Of a stretch of 64,000 nt of DNA, positions 32,729 through 42,611 are shown one piece after another. The notes under the pieces were generated by a model. The model did not search any database. It saw nothing but the letters and a program-made list of their open reading frames with translations, and had not been told where the DNA came from. A program made the translations under genes and the position numbers. Location: contig NZ_WJPK01000002.1 in assembly GCF_009649685.1 (NCBI RefSeq), forward strand, positions 1,151,793-1,215,792. Direction: 5' to 3'. The DNA comes from Flavobacteriaceae bacterium EG-1 (lineage in GTDB: Bacteria; Bacteroidota; Bacteroidia; Flavobacteriales; Flavobacteriaceae). Each line of letters opens with the position of its first letter. Position 1 is the first letter of the stretch.

Positions 32729-33580
32729 ATGAAGAAATTTATATTATTTATTTTTTTGTCTATTGGCCTTACTGTCAACGCACAAGATAATTATGCGGGA
32801 AGTGATTTGGCTTTGAATACAAGCCAACATAAGCCTTCAAGTAAAAAGAAATTAGAAAAAAAAGAATCTGCATTTAAGCCTGGAGAATGGTTGAAATTTC
32901 GACTGCATTATGGTTTTTTAAATGCAAGTTATGCTACATTACAAGTAAAGAATGCTGAGATTAACGGAAAATCTGTGTATCATGTGGTTGGTAAAGGACG
33001 AACCTCAGGATTCGCAAGTATCTTTTTTAAAGTAGATGATCGTTATGAAAGTTATTTTGATAAAGAAGAAGGTAAACCCTATAAATTTGTTCGAAAAATT
33101 GATGAAGGTGGCTATACTAAAGATGTTGAAATCGATTTTGACCATACTAATGATAAGGCAGTATTAAACGACAAGAAAAACAAGTTCAAAAAAGAATTTG
33201 AGCTTCAAGATAGCATACAAGACCTAATATCAGCTTTTTATTATTTAAGAAACTATTATGAGCCGAAAGACTTAGTCCAAGGTGAGTCCATTACATTAAA
33301 AATGTTATATGATGATGATGGTATCTTCAATTTTAAGCTTAAGTATTTAGGTGATGAGATTGTTAATACCAAGTTTGGAAAGGTAAAATGTTTCAAATTT
33401 AGACCATATGTACAATCTGGTAGAGTATTTAAAGAACAAGAAAGTCTCTCTTTATGGGTGTCTGCAGATAAGAACAAACTCCCTATCCGTATTAAGGCAG
33501 ACTTAGCTGTAGGTTCAATAAAAGCCGATTTAGACCAATATAATGGCCTAAAACATCAGTTTAAAATTATTATGGATTAA
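32729..33580 (+). CDS. Secreted DUF3108 domain protein
   Basis: A 283-residue exported protein. The ATG at 32729 gives a normal signal peptide (MKKFILFIFLSIGLTVNAQ); an in-frame TTG at 32699 would add ten residues. The mature part begins with a Lys-rich segment and then the DUF3108 beta-sandwich (GEWLKFRLHYGFLNASYATL through YVQSGRVFKEQESLSLWVS and ADKNKLPIRIKADL). The fold is known in lipid- or cell-envelope-associated proteins, but function is undefined. It precedes the tryptophan dioxygenase gene by 54 bp on the same strand. Confidence 0.88.
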   Translation: MKKFILFIFLSIGLTVNAQDNYAGSDLALNTSQHKPSSKKKLEKKESAFKPGEWLKFRLHYGFLNASYATLQVKNAEINGKSVYHVVGKGRTSGFASIFFKVDDRYESYFDKEEGKPYKFVRKIDEGGYTKDVEIDFDHTNDKAVLNDKKNKFKKEFELQDSIQDLISAFYYLRNYYEPKDLVQGESITLKMLYDDDGIFNFKLKYLGDEIVNTKFGKVKCFKFRPYVQSGRVFKEQESLSLWVSADKNKLPIRIKADLAVGSIKADLDQYNGLKHQFKIIMD

Positions 33581-33634
33581 TCTTAAATTACTAATTGCTA
33601 AATTTGGTTTCTTATAGCAATTATAAAATTTAAG

Positions 33635-34603
33635 ATGAAAGACAAGAATCGCATTGATTCCCAAATTTCGAAACTTGAAGAGAAGTATAAAGACTCAGGT
33701 CAAGATGTAAACTCTTATCTAGATGGTCTACTGCATCAACGCTACCTCACTTATTGGGATTATATTCACTTAGATACCTTGCTGAGTTTGCAGGTTCCTC
33801 GTACTTATTTTCCGGATGAGGAGATTTTTATCATGTATCATCAGATAACCGAACTTTTCTTTAAACTTATTCTTCACGAGCAAAAGCAATTGGTTGATGA
33901 TAAATCGCAAAACATCAGCTTCTTTGTTGAAAAAACAAGGAGAATGAACAGTTATTTCGAATCCCTTATATCATCATTTTATATTATGATTAAAGGCATG
34001 GAGCGCGAACAATTCTTGAAATTTAGAATGGCATTATTACCTGCTAGTGGTTTTCAATCAGTACAATACCGAATGATTGAAATTTATGCAGCACCTTTAG
34101 AAAACTTAGTACATCATTCTGTGCGTGAAAAATTCTCGAGTGAAAATACGCTCGAAGACTTGTATGAAAATATCTATTGGAAAAAAGGAGCTACAGATAT
34201 TGATACTGGAGAAAAAACTTTAACATTAAAACAGTTTGAATATCGTTATACTCCAAGACTTGTACGTATCGCGAAACAAGTGAAAAATGCAAGTATTTAT
34301 GATAAATATTTGCAATTGCCAGAAGAAAAAAAGAATAATAAAGACCTAATAAAAGCGTTAAAGACTTTGGATATGAACGCAAATATTAATTGGCCTTTAA
34401 TGCATATGGGTTCGGCTCATAGGTATTTAGGTCATGAAAGTGGTGAAATTGATGCCACAGGGGGCACTAACTGGAAAACATATTTGCCACCTAGCTTTCA
34501 AAAAGTTGTATTCTTTCCGAGTATTTATACAAAAGAAGAGTTAAATAATTGGGGAAAAGAGTGGGTTGACCATATCTTTAACCCTAATAAACTAAAAAAG
34601 TAA
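33635..34603 (+). CDS. Tryptophan 2,3-dioxygenase family haem protein
   Basis: A 322-residue cytosolic haem enzyme predicted to open the indole ring of tryptophan to N-formylkynurenine. MYHQITELFFKLILHE contains distal His69; RMALLPASGFQSVQYR (131-146) contains the substrate-carboxylate Arg; proximal His262 is in GSAHRYLG, and the TGGTNW loop follows (275-280). No other kynurenine-pathway gene is near; neighbours are a DUF3108 protein, an M23 peptidase (1 bp later) and pgi, so the grouping seems to be one of shared transcription, not pathway. Confidence 0.92.
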   Translation: MKDKNRIDSQISKLEEKYKDSGQDVNSYLDGLLHQRYLTYWDYIHLDTLLSLQVPRTYFPDEEIFIMYHQITELFFKLILHEQKQLVDDKSQNISFFVEKTRRMNSYFESLISSFYIMIKGMEREQFLKFRMALLPASGFQSVQYRMIEIYAAPLENLVHHSVREKFSSENTLEDLYENIYWKKGATDIDTGEKTLTLKQFEYRYTPRLVRIAKQVKNASIYDKYLQLPEEKKNNKDLIKALKTLDMNANINWPLMHMGSAHRYLGHESGEIDATGGTNWKTYLPPSFQKVVFFPSIYTKEELNNWGKEWVDHIFNPNKLKK

Positions 34604-34604
34604 A

Positions 34605-35897
34605 ATGCGAAAATTGTGGGGCATAGTTTTTTTGTTTGCTGCTTTATTGTCTTGTAAAGATGATATAAAAGTAGCTAGTGACTCAAAAAAAGAAATAGCC
34701 GAAGCTAAAGAGCCAATAAAACCAATCAAAATTAAAAAGGAATATGGTTTTAATCTCGATCAATTTACTGTTAAACATGATACTGTAAAACGCGGTGATA
34801 GCTTTGGCGAGTTAATGATGCAAAACAAGGTAGATTACCCTAAGATTGCAAAAATTTCTGAAAATTTTAAAGATACTTTCGACGTTCGTAAAATACGTGT
34901 TGGTAGACCTTATTTAATATTGAAGTCTAAAGACACGGCTGAAACGGCAGAAGTATTTATTTATCAAAACGACCCTATAAATTACACTGTAATTGATTTA
35001 AGAGACAGCGTACAGGCGTATAAAGAAAAGAAAGAAGTTAAGTATGTTGAAAGAGAAGCATCAGGAATTATTAAAACCTCTTTGTCTGAAGCCATTTTAG
35101 ATCAAGGTATCGATTATAACGTAACCAATGATCTTTCAGAAATTTATGCCTGGACTATCGACTTTTTTAGATTGCAAAAAGGAGATAAATTTAAAGTTAT
35201 ATATAAAGAGAAATATATAAACGATACAATATATGCAGGTGCAGAACCTATAGAAGCTGCCTACTTTGAACACGAAGGTCGCCCCATATATGCTTTTGCA
35301 TATGAAAATGATTCATTAAAAAGCCTAACAGATTATTTTGATGAAGAAGCAAATAATTTAAGAAGAACATTTCTTAGAGCACCTGTTAAATTTAGTAGAA
35401 TCTCTTCGCGCTATAATTTAAAGCGAAGAATTAGATATTATGGTAACAAAGTTAGACCGCATCGTGGTACAGATTACGCAGCACCTATTGGTACGCCGAT
35501 CATGGCTACCGCAGATGGTATTGTAACCGAGTCTAGAAGAAAGGGTGGTAATGGTAAATATGTGAAAATTAGACATAATGGCACCTATTCTACTCAGTAC
35601 CTTCACATGAAAAAACAAAAAGTAAAAAGAGGTGATCACGTAAAACAAGGTGATGTTATCGGTTGGATAGGAATGACTGGTAACACCGGTGGCCCCCATG
35701 TTTGCTATCGTTTTTGGAAAAATGGTAGACAAGTAGATCCACTACGAGAAAAGCTTCCACTTGCAGAACCTTTAGCCGAGTCTTTAAGACCAGATTATTT
35801 TGAGTATATTTCTCCCAAGAAAAATCAATTGGATTGCATAGAATATATCTATCCGCCAGAAGAGAACTTATTAACATCTATTGACTTCGAAGAATAA
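34605..35897 (+). CDS. M23 family peptidoglycan metallopeptidase (lipoprotein)
   Basis: A 430-residue envelope protein with a lipobox (FAALLSC, Cys17). After an extended N-terminal region (an OapA/LysM-like segment VKRGDSFGELM at 62-72 and a second domain to about 255), the Peptidase_M23 domain carries zinc ligands His286 and Asp290 (PHRGTDYAAP) with His334 (QYLHM) and His365 (GPHVCYRF). It likely cuts peptide cross-links in peptidoglycan for growth or division. Starts one base after the dioxygenase stop, and its own stop abuts the pgi ATG. Confidence 0.93.
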   Translation: MRKLWGIVFLFAALLSCKDDIKVASDSKKEIAEAKEPIKPIKIKKEYGFNLDQFTVKHDTVKRGDSFGELMMQNKVDYPKIAKISENFKDTFDVRKIRVGRPYLILKSKDTAETAEVFIYQNDPINYTVIDLRDSVQAYKEKKEVKYVEREASGIIKTSLSEAILDQGIDYNVTNDLSEIYAWTIDFFRLQKGDKFKVIYKEKYINDTIYAGAEPIEAAYFEHEGRPIYAFAYENDSLKSLTDYFDEEANNLRRTFLRAPVKFSRISSRYNLKRRIRYYGNKVRPHRGTDYAAPIGTPIMATADGIVTESRRKGGNGKYVKIRHNGTYSTQYLHMKKQKVKRGDHVKQGDVIGWIGMTGNTGGPHVCYRFWKNGRQVDPLREKLPLAEPLAESLRPDYFEYISPKKNQLDCIEYIYPPEENLLTSIDFEE

Positions 35898-37535
35898 ATG
35901 GCTTTAAAGAACACGAATCCTACCACTACAGAAATTTGGAAAAAACTTACGCTTAATTACGAAGAAACTAAAAACAAACATCTTAAAAATCTTTTCGCTT
36001 CAGATGCACAAAGAGCTGAAAAATTCTCATTAAGATGGAATGATTTTTTTGTTGATTATTCAAAAAATAGAATCTCTGAAGATACTATGCAATTGTTATT
36101 TCAATTGGCTGAAGATGCCGATTTAAAAGATGCAATTCAAAAGTACTTTAATGGGGATGCTATAAATCAAACCGAAAATCGTGCTGTGTTGCATACTGCT
36201 TTACGTGCTAAAGCTAATGATGAAGTAATAGTAGCTGGTGAAAACGTAGTGCCGGAAGTTTATCAGGTAAAGGCTCAAATAAAGACTTTCTGTGATGCCA
36301 TTATTTCTGGTGCTAAAAAAGGATATACAGGAAAACCATTTACAGATGTAGTGAATATTGGTATTGGAGGTTCGGATTTGGGACCCGCAATGGTGGTTGA
36401 AGCATTAAAGTTTTATAAAAACCATTTAAACCTTCATTTTGTAAGTAATGTTGATGGAGATCATGTAAATGAAACTATAAAATTATTAGATCCAGAAACA
36501 ACTTTATTTGTAATTGTGTCCAAAACATTTACAACACAAGAAACATTAAGTAATGCCACTACCATTAAAAAGTGGTTTTTAAAACATGCTTCTCAAAACG
36601 ATATAGCTAAACATTTTGCAGCGGTTTCTACTAATGCAGAAAAAATTGCTGAATTTGGTATTTCAGAAGACAATGTTTTTCCAATGTGGGATTGGGTTGG
36701 AGGTCGATTCTCATTATGGAGTGCTGTTGGTTTAAGTATTGCACTTTCCGTTGGATTTGAAAATTTTGATAGCTTACTTTCCGGTGCAAATGAAATGGAT
36801 GCGCATTTTAAATCTGCAGATTTTCAAGATAATATCCCTATTGTACTAGCACTATTAAGTGTTTGGTATAATAATTTTTATGAAGCTGAGACCGAGGCTA
36901 TTATTCCTTACACACAATATTTAAGTCGTTTTTCTGCTTATCTTCAACAAGGTATCATGGAGAGTAACGGTAAAAGTGTAGACCGCGATGGTAATTCAAC
37001 AGGTTATGAAACAGGCACAATTATTTGGGGTGAACCTGGTACAAATTCGCAGCATGCCTTCTTTCAATTAATACATCAGGGTACCAAATTAATTCCAGCA
37101 GATTTTATTGGTTTTAAGAAATCACTACATGGAGATAATGACCATCATAATAAATTAATGGCAAATTTCTTTGCGCAGACTGAGGCTTTAATGAATGGAA
37201 AAACTTCAGCTGAAGCTAAAAAAGAATTAGAAGCTAAGAACCTTTCTAATGCCGAAATTAATTTTCTTACACCCTTTAAAGTATTCAAAGGTAATAATCC
37301 TACAAATACCATTTTAATAGATAAACTTTCACCAAATTCTTTGGGTGCATTAATTGCACTTTACGAACATAAAATATTTGTACAAGGAATCATTTGGAAC
37401 ATTTTTAGTTATGATCAATGGGGTGTAGAACTTGGAAAACAACTAGCTACAACCATTCTTAATGAAATTGAGACTTCCGATATTGGTGATCATGATGGGT
37501 CTACTTTGCAATTATTGAAATATTTTAAGAGTTAA
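35898..37535 (+). CDS. pgi: Glucose-6-phosphate isomerase
   Basis: A 545-residue glycolytic enzyme interconverting glucose 6-phosphate and fructose 6-phosphate. Both family signatures are present: [19 protein letters not shown] near 270 and the C-terminal [20 protein letters not shown] (in part) with [10 protein letters not shown]. The GGSDLGPAM phosphate loop lies near 155 and [17 protein letters not shown] near 375. Length is typical of the long bacterial/eukaryotic form. The ATG directly follows the M23 peptidase stop codon, so these are cotranscribed. Confidence 0.97.
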   Translation: MALKNTNPTTTEIWKKLTLNYEETKNKHLKNLFASDAQRAEKFSLRWNDFFVDYSKNRISEDTMQLLFQLAEDADLKDAIQKYFNGDAINQTENRAVLHTALRAKANDEVIVAGENVVPEVYQVKAQIKTFCDAIISGAKKGYTGKPFTDVVNIGIGGSDLGPAMVVEALKFYKNHLNLHFVSNVDGDHVNETIKLLDPETTLFVIVSKTFTTQETLSNATTIKKWFLKHASQNDIAKHFAAVSTNAEKIAEFGISEDNVFPMWDWVGGRFSLWSAVGLSIALSVGFENFDSLLSGANEMDAHFKSADFQDNIPIVLALLSVWYNNFYEAETEAIIPYTQYLSRFSAYLQQGIMESNGKSVDRDGNSTGYETGTIIWGEPGTNSQHAFFQLIHQGTKLIPADFIGFKKSLHGDNDHHNKLMANFFAQTEALMNGKTSAEAKKELEAKNLSNAEINFLTPFKVFKGNNPTNTILIDKLSPNSLGALIALYEHKIFVQGIIWNIFSYDQWGVELGKQLATTILNEIETSDIGDHDGSTLQLLKYFKS

Positions 37536-37708
37536 TTATTCTTTTTCTTGATAATTAGTTAATTGGGGTAAGTAAACGTTTGTCCTTACCTAGTTCTTGC
37601 CAATTTTGTGTTAATATTGCAGATGCAAATTTAACGTTGCCTTAATGTTGAGGTAGTAAAATAGCGTCACTTTTGCAGCAAATTCAAAAATTCTAAACAC
37701 AAGAACAA

Positions 37709-40504
37709 ATGAAAAAAATGTACTTCGCAATGGCTGCGTTCCTAATTACCGCAGTCGTATTTTCACAAGAAACAATTACTGGTACTGTATTGGATGGTGA
37801 ATCTAATACACCGTTACCTGGCGCTAGCGTAGTAGTTGAAGGAACTTCTAATGGTACTTCAACTGATTTTGATGGAAACTTTACTATAGAAGTTTCTGAA
37901 AGTACAGGAAACTTAGTAATTTCTTATATCGGTTTTATAAGCAAAACCGTAGCTTATAACGGTTCAGGTTCCATTTCAACAATAACTTTAGCGCCTAATG
38001 CTGAAGAATTGGAAGGTGTAGTTGTAACAGGAATTATGGATATTGCTAAAGAGAGAGAAACTCCTGTTGCAGTTTCCACAATTAGAGCTTCAGAAATAAT
38101 AGAGAAATTAGGATCTCAGGAGTTTCCTGAAATGTTGAGATCAACTCCATCTGTATATGTTACCAAACAAGGTGGTGGTTTTGGAGATTCAAGAATTAAC
38201 ATTAGAGGTTTTGACCAAAGAAATACGGCAGTTATGATTAACGGTGTTCCCGTAAATGATATGGAAAATGGTTGGGTGTATTGGAGTAACTGGGCTGGTC
38301 TTTCTGATGTAACTACTGCAATGCAGGTGCAAAGAGGTTTGGGTTCTTCTAAACTTGCAATTAGTTCGGTTGGGGGTACTATTAATATCGTTACAAAGGC
38401 TGCTGATTTAAGTGAAGGTGGTGTTGTGTCAACGACTGTAGGAAACAATAATTATTTAAAAACTACTGCATCTTATAGTACAGGTTTAATGGAAAATGGT
38501 CTTTCTGCTAGTTTCTTACTTGGTAGAACTGCCGGGGATGGTTATGTACAAGGAACTCCTTTTGAAGCTTATAACTATTTTGTTGCTCTTGGTTATCGTC
38601 CAAACGATAAACACGATTTTCAGTTTATGGTAACCGGTGCTCCACAGCAACACTTTCAAAGAGGGTATGCAGAGTCAATAAGTAATTATATCAAATACGG
38701 TAGTAATGGGACAGATCCTAATACCAAGTATAATTCTGATTATGGTTATTTAAATGGAAAAGAAGAGACTTTCTCTGGAAACTTTTATCATAAACCAAAG
38801 GCTATGGTTAACTGGGATTGGAAAATATCCGATAAAGCTACTTTGTCATCTGTTTTATATGCTTCATTAGGTCGTGGAGGTTCTATTGGCTCTATAGGTA
38901 GTATTAACGGAGGACGGTCGTATTATGGACAATTTAAAGATGCGAACGGACATGTAAGGTTCAATGATATTATAGCATATAATTCAGGGTCAAATGTTTC
39001 TGATTTCGGTGGTCAAAGAGAAGGTTATACAGGAGGAGGTGATGCTGCTTACCAAGGATTGTATATTAATGGTAATAACGCATCTTATGGTTTTGAAGAT
39101 GATTATGACCACACTTCTGGTTCTGAAAATGGAATTTCGCAACGTTCTTCTATGAACTCACATAACTGGTATGGTGCTATCATAAATTTTAATAATAAGA
39201 TAAATGATAATTGGTCTTATGATTTAGGTGTTGATGCAAGGACTTACAAAGGATATCACTATAGAAGACTTGTTGATTTATTAGGAGCCGATGCTTATGT
39301 TGATAATGATGATATTAATAACACGTACAATTTCACTACTGAAACGTATGCTCCAACTATTGGAAATCTATGGAACGTCTTTAAAAGTGTTGATGACGAG
39401 GTGAAAATAGATTATTACAATATTGGTAAAGTAAACTGGATAGGAGGTTTTGGTCAACTAGAATATTCTAACGATAAAATATCTGCTTTTGTTCAAGGAG
39501 GTTTCTCTAACCAAGGGTTTAAGCGTATAGATCCATTTAATTATTTAGATTCTGATCCAGAACAAGAAACGGATTGGGTTAACATTCTTGGTGGGAATAT
39601 AAAGGGAGGTCTTAATTATAATATAGATGAAAAGCATAATGTTTTTGCAAATGCGGGGTATTATTCAAAACAACCAATTTTTGATGCGATTTTCTTAAAT
39701 TTTGTTAATGATATCAACGATGATTACCAAAATGAAAAAGTATTGGGAATTGAAATTGGTTATGGTTTCAGAAGTCAATTCTTTAGTGCCAATGTAAACT
39801 TGTATAGAACATCTTGGGCAGATAGATTCCTTTCTGAAGGTGTAGATATTACTGATCCTGATGGAAACTTATTGTTTGAGGGAACAGCTAATTATGACGG
39901 TATAGAGCAAGTGCATATGGGAGCTGAATTGGATTTTACATTAAGACCTACTTCTTTTATTACAGTTAATGGTATGTTGTCTGTTGGAGACTGGACTTAT
40001 TCTGGTGATCCAGTAGCTTCAGTTTTTGATGATGGTCAAAATTTAGTTGGTCAGGCAGAACTTATTTTGGATGGAGTAAAAGTTGATGATGCAGCCCAAA
40101 CTACCGCAAGATTGGGTGTTTCAATAGAACCAGTGGAAAGATTGTTTTTTGATGCAAGTTGGTATCATGCAGCTAAGTTATTTGCTCAATTTGATGTAGT
40201 AAGTTTTCAAGATGAGAATACTGACGGCCAACCAGATGGTGGCAACTTTCAATTAGAATTGCCGGCATATGATTTATTTGATGCAGGTCTTACGTATAAA
40301 ATGTTGGTTGGAAAGGATAAAGATAATTCCGTAAGCTTTAGATTAAACGTAAACAATGTTTTTGATGAAGTTTATATTTCAGAATCAACTTCTAACGATG
40401 CTGTAGAAGCAGGTGATGAAACTTGGAATGGTGTTAACGTATCTAATAATGTTTTCTGGGGCTTTGGCCGAACATGGAATTTTGGAATACGATATAAATT
40501 CTAA
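37709..40504 (+). CDS. TonB-dependent receptor with carboxypeptidase-regulatory-like domain
   Basis: A 931-residue outer-membrane receptor. Signal peptide 1-20 (ending AVVFSQ); CarboxypepD_reg-like domain at about 21-105 (ITGTVLDGESNTPLPGASV); plug with RINIRGFDQRNTAVMINGVP and VGGTINIVTKA; barrel ending FGIRYKF. The plug segment NGVPVNDMENGWVYWSNWAGL is closely related to the same segment of the receptor at 43771 (NGISMNKLYDGRPQWNNWGGL), so the two form one subfamily. No SusD-like gene follows. It is a single gene with a terminator; substrate unknown. Confidence 0.93.
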   Translation: MKKMYFAMAAFLITAVVFSQETITGTVLDGESNTPLPGASVVVEGTSNGTSTDFDGNFTIEVSESTGNLVISYIGFISKTVAYNGSGSISTITLAPNAEELEGVVVTGIMDIAKERETPVAVSTIRASEIIEKLGSQEFPEMLRSTPSVYVTKQGGGFGDSRINIRGFDQRNTAVMINGVPVNDMENGWVYWSNWAGLSDVTTAMQVQRGLGSSKLAISSVGGTINIVTKAADLSEGGVVSTTVGNNNYLKTTASYSTGLMENGLSASFLLGRTAGDGYVQGTPFEAYNYFVALGYRPNDKHDFQFMVTGAPQQHFQRGYAESISNYIKYGSNGTDPNTKYNSDYGYLNGKEETFSGNFYHKPKAMVNWDWKISDKATLSSVLYASLGRGGSIGSIGSINGGRSYYGQFKDANGHVRFNDIIAYNSGSNVSDFGGQREGYTGGGDAAYQGLYINGNNASYGFEDDYDHTSGSENGISQRSSMNSHNWYGAIINFNNKINDNWSYDLGVDARTYKGYHYRRLVDLLGADAYVDNDDINNTYNFTTETYAPTIGNLWNVFKSVDDEVKIDYYNIGKVNWIGGFGQLEYSNDKISAFVQGGFSNQGFKRIDPFNYLDSDPEQETDWVNILGGNIKGGLNYNIDEKHNVFANAGYYSKQPIFDAIFLNFVNDINDDYQNEKVLGIEIGYGFRSQFFSANVNLYRTSWADRFLSEGVDITDPDGNLLFEGTANYDGIEQVHMGAELDFTLRPTSFITVNGMLSVGDWTYSGDPVASVFDDGQNLVGQAELILDGVKVDDAAQTTARLGVSIEPVERLFFDASWYHAAKLFAQFDVVSFQDENTDGQPDGGNFQLELPAYDLFDAGLTYKMLVGKDKDNSVSFRLNVNNVFDEVYISESTSNDAVEAGDETWNGVNVSNNVFWGFGRTWNFGIRYKF

Positions 40505-40514
40505 TAAAAAATCT

Positions 40515-40545
40515 AAAAAAACCTCGTTTAATACGAGGTTTTTTT
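40515..40545 (+). terminator. Intrinsic terminator after the TonB receptor
   Basis: AAAAAAACCTCGT pairs with ACGAGGTTTTTTT around a 5-nt loop. The symmetrical A and T tracts would also allow it to work leftward. Confidence 0.88.
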
Positions 40546-40590
40546 ATGCCTAAAATTTAGTACTTTTAGGGTTCTCTAAATTTTAATATC

Positions 40591-41049
40591 ATGCAGAAGT
40601 TTGAACTTGCTTACCAATGGTTATTAGTACTACATTCATATTTGGCTTACATTGTACTTCTTGTTTTAATACTGGCGGTAGCCAATGCTATTATTGGTTT
40701 GGTACGAAATAAAATGTTTACTCCTGACAAAGATTTTAGAATAAGCCTTTTCGGACTGATTTTAAGCCATTTAATGCTATTAGTGGGTTTTGTATTATAC
40801 TTTGTTTCTCCTAAAGGTTTCTACGCTATTAAAACACTTGGTATGGGTGGTATGAATGCTGCATCTCGATTGTTAGCAGTAGAACATCCATTTATTAATA
40901 TTTTGGCGATTGTATTAATAACAATTGGTTGGTCTAGACATAAAAAGTTTATCGAAGGCAATAAGAAGTTTCAATCTATCGCAATTTTCTACGGATTGGG
41001 TTTAATATTCCTATTAAGTAGAATTCCTTGGGGCCAATGGTTCAATTAA
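40591..41049 (+). CDS. Four-helix conserved membrane protein
   Basis: A 152-residue inner-membrane protein with four hydrophobic helices (about 12-38, 50-72, 92-112 and 128-146). His residues near or in helices (LHSYL, LSHLM, EHPFI) could bind a cofactor, and homologues in this group are sometimes labelled cytochrome b-like, but I see no decisive haem motif. It ends GQWFN. The DUF1080 lipoprotein gene follows 65 bp later. Confidence 0.75.
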   Translation: MQKFELAYQWLLVLHSYLAYIVLLVLILAVANAIIGLVRNKMFTPDKDFRISLFGLILSHLMLLVGFVLYFVSPKGFYAIKTLGMGGMNAASRLLAVEHPFINILAIVLITIGWSRHKKFIEGNKKFQSIAIFYGLGLIFLLSRIPWGQWFN

Positions 41050-41114
41050 ATAAAAAGTAATTTTCTGAAGATCAAATTTAGATTCCAAATTTTTAATAAC
41101 ATATATAATTTCAA

Positions 41115-41735
41115 ATGAAAAAAGGTATACTTCTTTTAGCACTTACAATTGCATTTGTTTCGTGCAAATCTAAAGCACAAACAGTAGCGAATTCAACAAA
41201 TCAAAAAGAACTATTTAATGGGACTAACTTAGATGGTTGGACAATTTATGGTACCGAAAAGTGGTATGTAGAAGATGGTCTTTTGGTATGTGAAAGCGGC
41301 CCAGATAAGGGTTATGGATATTTTGGAACAAATGAACATTATAAAGATTTTGAATTAACATTAGACTTTAAACAAGAAGCTAATGGAAACAGTGGTGTCT
41401 TTATTCGTTCTACTGTTGATGGCACAAAAGTTAGTGGCTGGCAAGTAGAAGTGGCACCTCCTGGGCATAATACTGGTGGTGTTTATGAATCTTACGGTCG
41501 TGGGTGGTTAATTAAGCCAGCACCTGAAAAGGATAAAGCACTAAAAATGGGTGAGTGGAACACCATGAAAATACGTGTAGAAGGCTCCACAGTTACCTCT
41601 TGGCTAAATGGAACTCAAATGATGACTATTACCGATGCCAAAATTGGTGAAGGTGAAGGTGGTATTGCTTTGCAGATTCATGATGGTGGCGGTATTAAAG
41701 TTCGTTGGAAAAATATTAAACTTACCGAACTATAA
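41115..41735 (+). CDS. DUF1080 (3-keto-disaccharide hydrolase-like) lipoprotein
   Basis: A 206-residue lipoprotein (lipobox IAFVSC, Cys17) with a single DUF1080 concanavalin-like beta-sandwich: LFNGTNLDGWTIYG at the start, KDFELTLDFKQEANGNSGVFIRS (in part) in the middle and GGIALQIHDGGGIKVRWKNI at the end. Some family members hydrolyse 3-keto-glucosides; many are found in carbohydrate-using Bacteroidota. Here it is not inside a polysaccharide locus. A terminator follows at 41748. Confidence 0.9.
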   Translation: MKKGILLLALTIAFVSCKSKAQTVANSTNQKELFNGTNLDGWTIYGTEKWYVEDGLLVCESGPDKGYGYFGTNEHYKDFELTLDFKQEANGNSGVFIRSTVDGTKVSGWQVEVAPPGHNTGGVYESYGRGWLIKPAPEKDKALKMGEWNTMKIRVEGSTVTSWLNGTQMMTITDAKIGEGEGGIALQIHDGGGIKVRWKNIKLTEL

Positions 41736-41747
41736 ATAAACGTATAG

Positions 41748-41780
41748 CACCTCTCTTCGTAAATTAGAGAGGTGTTTTTT
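41748..41780 (+). terminator. Intrinsic terminator after the DUF1080 gene
   Basis: CACCTCTC (41748-41755) pairs with GAGAGGTG (41767-41774) and six T residues follow. It abuts the end of the convergent NTF2-like gene. Confidence 0.85.
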
Positions 41781-42237
41781 AAGGCTTTGCTGGAAGCATA
41801 TTTCTTATCGCGGCAATCTTCCAATTTTTTTCTCTTTTTACAACGATAAAAGTGCTCCACATTTTTCGGAAAGTACCATCAGAATTTTCTATTTGATATT
41901 TAGCATCAACAATAGCATTTTCGCTACTTAATAAACGAACATTATCCACTGTTAAAGTTCTTGTTCCTGGATTTGTTGTAGAGCTTTTTAGCATTCCCTT
42001 CATAGATGCTTCAATATTTTTTCTCCATACACCAGACGAAACCAACTGATCAATATCATCCGTTAATATTGATTTCAGTAAAAGAGAATCTTTTGCTTCT
42101 CTGGCTTTGGCATAATCTGCAATTAATGCGGTGATTTTATGCTGCTCTATAATTGAATCTTTATTTTCTTGGGCGTGTATTTTAAACAAAGTAACTAATA
42201 GGCAAATGACAATTAAAAGTGTTGTATTTATTTTCAT
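41779..42237 (-). CDS. Secreted NTF2-like (SnoaL/DUF4440) protein
   Basis: A 152-residue exported protein when started at the ATG at 42237 (MKINTTLLIVICLLVTLFKIHAQ signal sequence, in part); a longer frame from 42339 would place 34 polar residues before it and run into the neighbouring gene's 3' end. The mature part has the NTF2-like cone fold pattern: a first helix ITALIADYAKAREAKDSLLLKSILTDD (in part), and strands ending TFIVVKREKNWKIAAIRNM. Such proteins are binding or enzyme domains of many kinds; function unknown. Confidence 0.8.
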   Translation of the reverse strand: MKINTTLLIVICLLVTLFKIHAQENKDSIIEQHKITALIADYAKAREAKDSLLLKSILTDDIDQLVSSGVWRKNIEASMKGMLKSSTTNPGTRTLTVDNVRLLSSENAIVDAKYQIENSDGTFRKMWSTFIVVKREKNWKIAAIRNMLPAKP

Positions 42238-42302
42238 AATTTTTGTTACTCGGTGATTCAATCTTGAGAAATAATCATATATATCAATTAATATATTATT
42301 GA

Positions 42303-42557
42303 CTATGGATTTATGATTTCGTTGTATTTGTTTGTCCAAATACCATCTGCAAAAGTGATAAGACCATGATCTTTGTGAAAATAACTTTCACCCGAGTTGT
42401 ATTCTTTTAAATCATCTTCTACATAAGCTTCGATGCACCATTCTGTGCCTTCTGCCCCATATTGTCGTACATACCCTGCTTCACAGCCATCACCATTACT
42501 CTTACAAGCCACAGAAATAACTGTGAATAGGAATAAGAAACCGAATCTTCGCATCAT
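42303..42557 (-). CDS. Small Cys-containing lipoprotein, unrecognised
   Basis: An 84-residue protein with a signal sequence and lipobox (FTVISVAC, Cys18). Two ATGs in a row (42557 and 42554) can start it. Two more Cys residues (GCEAGYVRQYG and EWCIEAYVED) could form a disulfide in the periplasm. I do not recognise a family. It is on the same strand as, and 54 bp after, the nuclease gene, so it may be cotranscribed with it. Confidence 0.65.
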   Translation of the reverse strand: MMRRFGFLFLFTVISVACKSNGDGCEAGYVRQYGAEGTEWCIEAYVEDDLKEYNSGESYFHKDHGLITFADGIWTNKYNEIINP

Positions 42558-42611
42558 AAAAGTGTATTTTGTTAATTCTAAGTTACTAAGAAAAATCGTT
42601 GGTCGGGTAAA

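Noticed and set aside
37559..37596. GGTAAG/CTTACC repeat after pgi as a terminator or third small RNA
   Set aside because: The stem is six base pairs with a 12-nt loop and no T tract, and the shared 17-mer of the two small RNA candidates is absent.
37709..40504. SusC of a polysaccharide utilisation locus
   Set aside because: No SusD-like gene, glycoside hydrolase or sugar regulator is adjacent; the neighbours are pgi and a small membrane protein.
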